A DNA stretch of 5,311 bases, taken from Burkholderiales bacterium. GTDB taxonomy: Bacteria > Pseudomonadota > Gammaproteobacteria > Burkholderiales > Burkholderiaceae_C. The DNA lies in the NCBI GenBank assembly GCA_025352345.1, contig JANXTP010000183.1, forward strand, positions 1-5,311. The letters run 5' to 3'. Of the stretch, positions 1-5,311 are shown one piece after another (within the stretch, counting starts at the first letter, position 1; each line of letters opens with the position of its first letter). Both the position numbers and the translations under genes were made by a program. A model generated the notes under the pieces. It saw nothing but the letters and a program-made list of their open reading frames with translations. It was not told the DNA's origin and searched no databases.

Positions 1-134
1 ATGCGGTGGCGGTAAGGCCACAGGAAGGGCGCGAGGCCGCTCAGCGAGCGGACGTTCTTGGCCGGGGCGGGTAGGGCGGGGGTGCGTGGCGTGGCCGTGG
101 TGGGCGCCGCGGAAGCTGTGGGGATGGAGGACAT
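1..134 (-). CDS. N-terminal fragment of a probable ABC exporter (permease/ATPase), cut by the left edge
   Basis: Only the first 44 codons lie inside the window. The ATG is at 134-132 on the minus strand. An in-frame TAG lies three codons upstream (146-144), so this is the earliest possible ATG. The peptide starts with about 25 Ala/Pro/Thr-rich residues, then reads KNVRSLSGLAPFLWPYRHR. The pattern 'xxLxPFLxPYRxR' is typical of the stretch just before the first transmembrane helix of MsbA/Atm1-like ABC exporters, in which a permease and an ATPase are fused in one chain and work as dimers in the inner membrane. No transmembrane helix or nucleotide-binding motif is visible because the gene is truncated, so the substrate cannot be guessed. 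No good Shine-Dalgarno sequence precedes the ATG. It lies 146 bp downstream of the lipocalin-like gene on the same strand, so co-transcription is possible, but the palindrome-rich spacer may separate them. The assignment rests on one short motif and is tentative. Confidence 0.6.
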   Translation of the reverse strand, partial: MSSIPTASAAPTTATPRTPALPAPAKNVRSLSGLAPFLWPYRHR

Positions 135-150
135 CCGACGAGTCTACAGA

Positions 151-237
151 GAGCCCCCAAGGCCGCCGCCCTGCGGCGTCCGGCCCCCCCGAGGGGGAGC
201 AAGAAAACTTGGGGCGGCCCGGCGTTTTCTTGGGAGC
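151..237. repeat. GC-rich intergenic element with several inverted repeats (possible REP-like element or attenuator)
   Basis: The spacer between the two minus-strand genes contains stacked palindromes. A 6-bp GC stem pairs 164-169 with 173-178 around a 3-base loop. A C-run at 184-190 faces a G-run at 193-197. A perfect 9-bp inverted repeat pairs 200-208 (CAAGAAAAC) with 224-232 (GTTTTCTTG). The outer arms CCCAAG (156-161) and CTTGGG (229-234) could close a larger fold. C-run/G-run palindromes with a 'cttggggcggcc' core resemble dispersed intergenic repeats I associate with Burkholderiales genomes; that is recollection, not a search. By position it could end or attenuate transcription of the lipocalin-like gene before the ABC gene, but no U-tract follows a stem in the minus-strand direction, so a classical intrinsic terminator is not supported. 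Confidence 0.55.
200..232. repeat. Perfect 9-bp inverted repeat with 15-base GC-rich loop
   Basis: CAAGAAAAC at 200-208 is the exact reverse complement of GTTTTCTTG at 224-232. The arms are A/T-rich, in sharp contrast to the surrounding GC-rich DNA, and the loop (209-223) is G/C-rich. It is the clearest hairpin of the spacer and can form in RNA from either strand. It begins about 50 bases past the stop codon of the lipocalin-like gene, a reasonable place for 3'-end formation or RNA stabilisation. Neither role is shown by the sequence alone. Confidence 0.6.
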
Positions 238-280
238 CCGCGTGTCGGCTGCCGAACGACGAGCCGCGATGCTCCGGTCG

Positions 281-1474
281 CTACAACGACAAGCGCGCTG
301 CGTAGCCGGTCAGTTCCAGATAGCCGTGGCCGATGCGACGACCCGCCTCGTCCTGCAGCTCGCTCAGCCCTTCCCAATAGATCGCGCCGGTGCTGGTGCG
401 GCTGTCGAGCTCCTGGGCGTCCAGCAGCGACTTGATCCGATAGCGGCCAACCGGTGTGGTGAGGGCCCACTCGACCGGGTAGCGTGCACGCGACAGTGGG
501 CTGCTCCAGACGCGGCCGGGCGTGAAGCTCACCTCGTCGGCGCTGAAGTTGCGCGTCGCGCCGCCCGCTGCGCGGAAGCTGCCACCAGCGTAGACCGTGC
601 CACCGTCGGCGCGGCGCAAGCGGAACGCGGTCAGCGCGCTGCCGTCGGCCAGATTCATGCCGATCCAGTCCCAGCCCACCGCGTCGGGGTCCAGCAGCGA
701 GTTGCTCCATTCATGGTCCAGCCAGGCGGTTCCGCGCACCGGCTGCGCCACGCCGTCGCGGGTCAGCGTGCCTGCAACGGCCAGCTGCGGCTGGCTGTAG
801 TAATGGCTGGCCTGTTCGGGCTGGGGCCCCTTGCGCGAATAGCCCGCGTCGCCTTGCAGCAGCAGCGGCTGCGTGGTGTCGAAGTGGAAGTCGAAGGCAA
901 AGCCGGCGCTGTCGCTTGCCACGCGGGCGCGGTAGCGGCTGCCGCCGTCGCGCGCCTCGCGGATCAATCCCCAGTCGCGCAGCGACACCGCGGTGTCGCC
1001 CATCGCCGCCTCAGCGATGCCGAAGCCGCTGCGGGCGATGCGCTGGTCATGCTGCAGTCGGCCGCGTTGCAGGTCGGTCAGCGCGGCATGGGCGAACAGC
1101 AGTTGCTTCGCGGCAAAGCGGCTCGGCTGATCGACGGCAACACTTGTGCGCGAGCGAAAGAAGGTGATCTGGAAGCCGCAGCGGTCTGCCGAGGTGATGT
1201 TGGCATTCGGCACCGAGGTGCCGTTGACGATCGCGCCTGTCACTGTGCCGGTCAGGTACCACCACTCGATGCGTGTGTCCGGGTGGGCGCCGTGGTCTGC
1301 CGGAAACACCAGCGGGCGCGGGTGGATTCCGGATGCCGAGGCAGGCGCCAGCGCTGAACCGTCTGCCGCGCGAGCCGACCACGGCAGCACGGCCAGCCCG
1401 TGCAGAAATCGGCGCCGGTGCAGCCGTGCTGCGTCGATCGTCGTTGTGGAACAGGGCGGTGGATGAGAAATCAC
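281..1474 (-). CDS. AttH/CrtC-family lipocalin-like hydrolase (carotenoid 1,2-hydratase-like), exported, probably by Tat
   Basis: A complete 397-residue protein, GTG start at 1474, TAG stop at 283-281. Family hallmarks appear in order: FPADHGAHPDTRIEWWYLTG (57-76), the GFQITFFRSR strand (about 100-109), WLDHEWSNS (251-259), GWDWIGMNLADGSALTAF (267-284), YWEGL (366-370) and GYLELTGY (384-391). These mark the AttH/CrtC group of two-lipocalin-domain proteins. The founding member hydrates carotenoids; most relatives, often called 'hydrolase' and encoded next to ABC transporters, have no proven substrate. No carotenoid genes are visible here, so I do not assign that reaction. The N-terminus has RRRFLHG (20-26), a short apolar stretch and an ARA-A site near residue 36, which suggests a Tat signal and export to the periplasm. 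Start choice: the only other upstream in-frame start is GTG 1570, which would overlap the divergent gene and put 32 more residues before the signal. No clear ribosome-binding site precedes either. The length is normal for the family. Confidence 0.88.
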   Translation of the reverse strand: MISHPPPCSTTTIDAARLHRRRFLHGLAVLPWSARAADGSALAPASASGIHPRPLVFPADHGAHPDTRIEWWYLTGTVTGAIVNGTSVPNANITSADRCGFQITFFRSRTSVAVDQPSRFAAKQLLFAHAALTDLQRGRLQHDQRIARSGFGIAEAAMGDTAVSLRDWGLIREARDGGSRYRARVASDSAGFAFDFHFDTTQPLLLQGDAGYSRKGPQPEQASHYYSQPQLAVAGTLTRDGVAQPVRGTAWLDHEWSNSLLDPDAVGWDWIGMNLADGSALTAFRLRRADGGTVYAGGSFRAAGGATRNFSADEVSFTPGRVWSSPLSRARYPVEWALTTPVGRYRIKSLLDAQELDSRTSTGAIYWEGLSELQDEAGRRIGHGYLELTGYAARLSL

Positions 1475-1554
1475 GCCATCGAGGATCGCACAGCCGCCAC
1501 AAGCGCCCTGGCCTGACCGACAATACCCGGTTGTCCGTCCGAGACCGCTGTCCG
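1475..1554. promoter_or_regulatory. 80-bp divergent intergenic region, presumed promoters for both flanking genes
   Basis: The two start codons face away from each other across this spacer, so both promoters should lie here or slightly inside the genes. I find no convincing sigma-70 -35/-10 pair on either strand. A short inverted repeat, GACAA (1519-1523) and TTGTC (1531-1535) with a 7-base spacer, sits in the right half. The hexamer TGTCCG occurs at 1532-1537 and 1549-1554, and again at 1556-1561 across the start codon. Ahead of the plus-strand ATG there is only a weak purine stretch, GAGA at 1541-1544, ten bases upstream. The regulatory role is inferred from gene orientation. Confidence 0.35.
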
Positions 1555-4500
1555 ATGTCCGAGTTCTCACTGCCCACCGATTTCGACCTCAGCGATCACT
1601 TCGATCACGCCACCCTGATGCGGGCCATCGGACTGAAGCCCGAGCAGGCGCTGCTGTCGCAGCATGAGGACAGCGACCGCCTGCACACCCGCCTGCGCGG
1701 CACGGGCACCGCGGTCTACGAGCAGACGATCAGCTTCTTCATCGACCCGCGCACCGGCCTGCACCTGCGCGGCCTGTGCACCTGCCCGGTTGGCTTCAAC
1801 TGCAAGCACGTGGCAGCAGCGCTGATGGCGCATGAGGCCGTTCTGGTCCGTGCGCGCCGACTCGGAACGAATGGCGCCGACATCGGTGCGGGGGCCCCTG
1901 CCGCAGCCAACGCTGTCGCCGAGACGACCGCCCGCACCAGCCGACCGGCTGAACCACCGTCACGCGCGCCGGGAGAGAGTGCGCCACCACACGCCTTCGC
2001 CGACGCGACCGGCTTGCCGCAGGCGCTCGAGGTCTGGCTCGACAAGGCGAGGCAGGCCTTTGTGCCGTCGCGTTCAGCCGATGACCCGATGCCGTCCGAC
2101 TTGCCGCGGGTGGCGCCGACCAAGCGCCTGATGTACGTGCTCGGCAGCGAGGATGCGGGCCTGATGCTGAAGCTGTACCTCGGCAGCACCCGACGCGGTG
2201 GCGAGGTCAGCCGGCACCATCCGCATGCGCCCGGCGTGGCCGACATCCTGCGCACCCGGCCGTCGTATGTCGGTGCCGAGGACGAGTTCCTGCTGGCCGC
2301 CTTGCTGCCGTTCACACTGAACCCTGTGGGCACCCAGTTGCCGCTCGCCGGACCCACTGCGGCCGCCACATTGCAACAGCTGGTGCGCGCCGGCGCCTGC
2401 TGGTTCGTCGGCACGCCCGAGGCGCCGCCCAACACGCCGCCCGGCCCGCCACTGGCCTGGGTCGATGAGCCGCTGCCGCTGCGTCTGCAGTGGCATGCCG
2501 ATGACAGCGGGCAGTGGTCTACCCGCTGGGACGTGGATTCGCCGCCCGGTGGCGATGGGACTGACCCGCAGGCGCTGGAATCCGACGCCGCTGTGTTCAA
2601 GGTGATCAGCCTCGTGCTGCTGCCGCAGCCGCATGTGGTGGTCAGCGACGCCGCAGGCCGGATGAGCGTTCGTCCCGCCGGTGTGTCCGCCAGCGGCCTG
2701 ACCGCTTCAACGATTCGCTGGCTGGCCGGCATGCCGCCGGTCCCGAACACCGCCTTGCCTGCGCTGGTCGGCCGACTGCGCTCCCTGGGTCTGGCGTACC
2801 AGATGGCGCTGCCGCTGCCCGAGCCGCATGCGCAGCCGCTGCGGGAACTCGGCGAGCTGACGCTGCAGCCGGTGCTGCGCCTGCGGACCTGCCCCAACGT
2901 GCCGTCCGAGACCTGGCTCGAAGGCCATCAGCGCCCGCCGCCGGCCGGCCAGCCGCTGCGCCAGGCTGCGGTGCAATTGCTGCTGCGCTATGAGTTGGCC
3001 CGACCAGATGGTCGGCACGGCGGTGCGGCCATCGACTTCAACTTTCCGGCAGGCGCTTCCGATGTCGCTTTCCTCGAACAGTCCGACCCGCTGCGGCCGG
3101 GCCAGATGCAGCTGACACGCTTTCGCCGCAACGCACTTGCCGAGGCGCAGGTCATGCAGCAGCTGTTCGAGCAACTCGATCTGCGGCCGTGGAGCCGGGT
3201 GGCCGCGTTCGCACTCGACCGCATGGCCGCACTGAAGGCGGGTCGATTGCAAGCCGGTGCGCTGCCGCCGGCGCTGGAGGACGGGCTGCTGATCCTGGTG
3301 CCGACCACACGCGATGCCTGGCCGACGCTGCTCAGCCACCAGGTGCCGGCCTTGCAGGCCGAGGGCTGGTGCATCGAGCGCGCTGATGACTTCCCGTTCG
3401 AGGTCTACGAGGCGGATGAGTTCGAATTGAGCCTCGACGAGGCGAACGACGGCGGCACCGACTGGTTCCGCATCGGGTTGAAGGTCAGCGTCGGCGGCAC
3501 GCCGGTCGATCTGGTGCCGCTGCTGGTGGGGCTGGTGCAGGCCGGCTGGCTCAAGCTGGAAGCGTCTCTGAACAAGACCGATGGCGAGGTCCTGCTGCCC
3601 TGGCCCGACGACAGCGCGCCGCCGCTGGCCGCGTCGTCACCGAATGCCCGGGCGCTCAAACGCGAGCGGCTGCTGCGGCTGCCGGTGGCGCGCATCGCGC
3701 CCTTGGTGGCTTGGCTGCGCGGTGTTTTCGGTACCACTGGTTTCACCTCGGGCGAGGCCCGGGTGTCGCGCTTCGAGCTGGGGGCGATCGAGACCCTGTC
3801 GGCCGGTCTCGCCTTGAGGGCGCCGCCCGCCCTCGACCAGCTGCTGGCCCAGCTGCGCCAGCTGCGTACCGGCGAGGGCCTGCCGGCGGTGGCGGTGTCG
3901 CCGAACGTGCAGGCGCAGCTGCGGCCTTACCAGCTCGACGGCCTGGCGTGGATGGATTTCCTGCGCCGCGCGGGTTTCGGCGGCGTGCTGGCCGACGACA
4001 TGGGCCTGGGCAAGACGCTGCAGACACTGGCCTTGCTGCAGGCCGAGCTGGACGCCGGGCGGCTCGACCGGCCCAGCCTGGTCGTGGTGCCGACCAGCCT
4101 GCTGGAAAACTGGCTGGCTGAAGCGAGCCGCTTCACGCCGCAGCTGCGCATGCTGGTGCTGCATGGCAAGCAGCGCGCGCTGCAGTTCAAAGGCATCGCC
4201 CGCGCGCATGTCGTGGTCACCAGCTACCCGCTGGCGGTGCGCGACATGGCGGTGCTGGCCAGCCATGCGTGGCATTACCTGGTGCTCGATGAGGCGCAGC
4301 GCATCAAGAACAGCCGCAGCCAGGCGACGCTGTCGCTGAAGGCATTGAACGCACGCCACCGGCTGTGCCTGTCGGGTACGCCGCTGGAAAACCACCTGGG
4401 CGAGTTGTGGAGCTTGATGGATTTCGTCAGCCCCGGGCTGCTCGGCAACGAGGCGCAGTTTCGGGAACACTACCGCAACCCGATCGAGAAGCGTCAGGAG

Positions 4501-5311
4501 TCCCTGCAGGCCGAGCACCTCGCGCGTCGCGTGCGGCCGTTCATCCTGCGGCGCACCAAGCTGCAGGTGGCGCAGGACCTGCCGGAGAAAACCGAGACGC
4601 TGCTGCGTGTCGAACTCGACGGCATGCAGCGCGACCTGTACGAAACCGTGCGCGCGACGATGGACAGCAAGCTGCGCGAAGCGATCGCCAAGCAGGGCCT
4701 GGCGCGCAGCCAGATCGTCGTGCTCGATGCGCTGCTGAAGCTGCGCCAGGTGTGCTGCGACCCGCGGCTGTTGAAGCTGCGCGCGGCCGCGCCAGAGGAA
4801 GACGACGACGCGTTGGCGGCAGAAGCCTTTGGCGCCACCGTCATCGACAAGCCACTCACCCGCCACCACGCTGCGACCGTGGCCCCATCGGCCAAGCTCG
4901 AACTGCTGCGCGACCTGCTGCCCACGCTGGTGGAAGACGGTCGCCGCATCCTGGTGTTCTCGCAGTTCACCGAAATGCTGGCGTTGATCGAGCCGGAATT
5001 GACGCGACTGAACCTGGACTACATCAAGCTGACCGGCGAAACCGTCAACCGCGGTGCGGTGGTGAAGGCGTTCCAGGAGGGCGATACACCGATCTTCCTG
5101 ATCAGCCTGAAGGCCGGCGGTGTCGGGCTCAACCTGACTGCCGCCGATACGGTCATCCTGTATGACCCTTGGTGGAACCCGGCCGTCGAGCAGCAGGCGA
5201 TCGACCGCGCCTACCGCATCGGGCAGGGCAAGCCGGTGTTCGTCTACAAGCTGGTGGCCAGTGGCACGGTCGAGGAAAAAATGCTCGAGTTGCAGGCCCG
5301 CAAGGCGGGCC
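1555..5311 (+). CDS. SWIM zinc-finger SNF2-family DEAD/DEAH-box ATPase (helicase-like), 3' end cut by the window
   Basis: An uninterrupted 1252-codon reading frame from ATG 1555 to the right edge. An N-terminal SWIM zinc finger C75-x-C77-x5-C83-x-H85 suggests nucleic-acid or protein binding. A Pro/Ala-rich linker follows (about 104-152), then a long poorly characterised region (about 155-780). The SNF2 motor has all main motifs: LRPYQLDGLAWM (789-800), Walker A DDMGLGKT (814-821), VVVPTSLLENW (843-853), DEAQ box DEAQRIKN (912-919), SGTPLEN (940-946), RPFILRRTK (994-1002), ILVFSQF (1132-1138), SLKAGGVGLNLT (1184-1195) and QQAIDRAYRIGQ (1213-1224). This predicts an ATP-driven dsDNA translocase in the cytosol, of the bacterial Swi2/Snf2 type related to RapA, acting on protein-nucleic acid complexes; the actual target is unknown. 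The last visible residues (VEEKMLELQARKAG) match the usual end of the second RecA lobe, so probably only a few dozen residues are missing. The frame is open upstream of 1555, but ATG 1555 gives the expected family N-terminus (FDLSDHFDHATLMRA). Confidence 0.95.
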   Translation, partial: MSEFSLPTDFDLSDHFDHATLMRAIGLKPEQALLSQHEDSDRLHTRLRGTGTAVYEQTISFFIDPRTGLHLRGLCTCPVGFNCKHVAAALMAHEAVLVRARRLGTNGADIGAGAPAAANAVAETTARTSRPAEPPSRAPGESAPPHAFADATGLPQALEVWLDKARQAFVPSRSADDPMPSDLPRVAPTKRLMYVLGSEDAGLMLKLYLGSTRRGGEVSRHHPHAPGVADILRTRPSYVGAEDEFLLAALLPFTLNPVGTQLPLAGPTAAATLQQLVRAGACWFVGTPEAPPNTPPGPPLAWVDEPLPLRLQWHADDSGQWSTRWDVDSPPGGDGTDPQALESDAAVFKVISLVLLPQPHVVVSDAAGRMSVRPAGVSASGLTASTIRWLAGMPPVPNTALPALVGRLRSLGLAYQMALPLPEPHAQPLRELGELTLQPVLRLRTCPNVPSETWLEGHQRPPPAGQPLRQAAVQLLLRYELARPDGRHGGAAIDFNFPAGASDVAFLEQSDPLRPGQMQLTRFRRNALAEAQVMQQLFEQLDLRPWSRVAAFALDRMAALKAGRLQAGALPPALEDGLLILVPTTRDAWPTLLSHQVPALQAEGWCIERADDFPFEVYEADEFELSLDEANDGGTDWFRIGLKVSVGGTPVDLVPLLVGLVQAGWLKLEASLNKTDGEVLLPWPDDSAPPLAASSPNARALKRERLLRLPVARIAPLVAWLRGVFGTTGFTSGEARVSRFELGAIETLSAGLALRAPPALDQLLAQLRQLRTGEGLPAVAVSPNVQAQLRPYQLDGLAWMDFLRRAGFGGVLADDMGLGKTLQTLALLQAELDAGRLDRPSLVVVPTSLLENWLAEASRFTPQLRMLVLHGKQRALQFKGIARAHVVVTSYPLAVRDMAVLASHAWHYLVLDEAQRIKNSRSQATLSLKALNARHRLCLSGTPLENHLGELWSLMDFVSPGLLGNEAQFREHYRNPIEKRQESLQAEHLARRVRPFILRRTKLQVAQDLPEKTETLLRVELDGMQRDLYETVRATMDSKLREAIAKQGLARSQIVVLDALLKLRQVCCDPRLLKLRAAAPEEDDDALAAEAFGATVIDKPLTRHHAATVAPSAKLELLRDLLPTLVEDGRRILVFSQFTEMLALIEPELTRLNLDYIKLTGETVNRGAVVKAFQEGDTPIFLISLKAGGVGLNLTAADTVILYDPWWNPAVEQQAIDRAYRIGQGKPVFVYKLVASGTVEEKMLELQARKAG

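Noticed and set aside
184..232. Classical rho-independent terminator
   Set aside because: The stems are GC-rich enough, but no run of U follows a stem on either strand; the T-run at 225-228 is itself part of a stem arm.
86..1357. Long plus-strand open frame opposite the lipocalin-like gene
   Set aside because: It is antisense to a clearly recognisable AttH/CrtC-family gene. Its product is Ala/Arg/Gly-rich with no family motif, as expected for shadow frames in GC-rich DNA.
281..1474. Carotenoid biosynthesis hydratase (CrtC proper)
   Set aside because: Family membership is clear, but the signal peptide and the absence of neighbouring carotenoid genes argue against assigning that specific reaction.
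281..1570. Longer form of the lipocalin-like protein starting at GTG 1570
   Set aside because: It would overlap the start of the divergent SNF2 gene and place 32 residues rich in Gly/Cys/Arg ahead of a typical signal peptide. The GTG at 1474 is the better choice.
1716..2897. Long minus-strand open frame of 393 codons
   Set aside because: It lies antisense within the SNF2 gene and has a Ser/Arg/Gly/Pro-biased composition with no motif; a high-GC shadow.
3637..4869. Long minus-strand open frame of 410 codons opposite the SNF2 motor domain
   Set aside because: The sense strand encodes all SNF2 motifs here. The antisense product is Gln/Arg/His-rich low-complexity sequence without recognisable domains.
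4365..5165. Plus-strand open frame of 266 codons inside the SNF2 gene in another frame
   Set aside because: It overlaps conserved SNF2 motifs read in the main frame; its product is Arg/Ala-rich with no homology I recognise.
1555..5311. Anti-phage defence component (for example a DISARM-type SNF2 helicase)
   Set aside because: No methyltransferase, nuclease or other defence partner is visible. The SWIM plus SNF2 architecture matches a common chromosomal bacterial family, so a defence role has no support within this window.

Overview
The window is GC-rich (roughly two thirds G+C by eye). Codon third positions are strongly G/C, and the intergenic spacer carries GC-rich palindromes. Together with the protein sequences, this points to a high-GC proteobacterium, most likely a betaproteobacterium of the order Burkholderiales (Rubrivivax/Leptothrix-like). 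The placement is an inference from sequence style and recalled homologues; no marker gene is present.

Layout from left to right: (1) the first 134 bases hold the N-terminal 44 codons of a minus-strand gene that runs off the left edge and looks like the start of an ABC-exporter permease/ATPase. (2) Bases 135-280 are a spacer packed with GC-rich inverted repeats. (3) Bases 281-1474 (minus) encode a complete AttH/CrtC-type lipocalin-like 'hydrolase' (carotenoid 1,2-hydratase family), with a probable twin-arginine signal peptide and a GTG start. (4) Bases 1475-1554 are a compact divergent intergenic region. (5) From 1555 to the right edge runs one very long plus-strand gene. It encodes a SNF2-family DEAD/DEAH-like ATPase with an N-terminal SWIM zinc finger. 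It reads without interruption for 1252 codons and is cut by the window probably a few dozen codons before its natural stop.

Functionally the window is a divergent pair. On the left is an envelope-directed minus-strand set: an exported lipocalin-like protein followed by an ABC transporter, possibly co-transcribed. On the right is a cytosolic SNF2 translocase that presumably remodels nucleic acid-protein complexes. Nothing in the sequence ties the two sides together beyond their shared 80-bp promoter region. I see no tRNA, rRNA, CRISPR array, insertion sequence or phage gene. I also see no convincing new multi-gene system; the most unusual items are the palindromic spacer and the large uncharacterised central part of the SNF2 protein.
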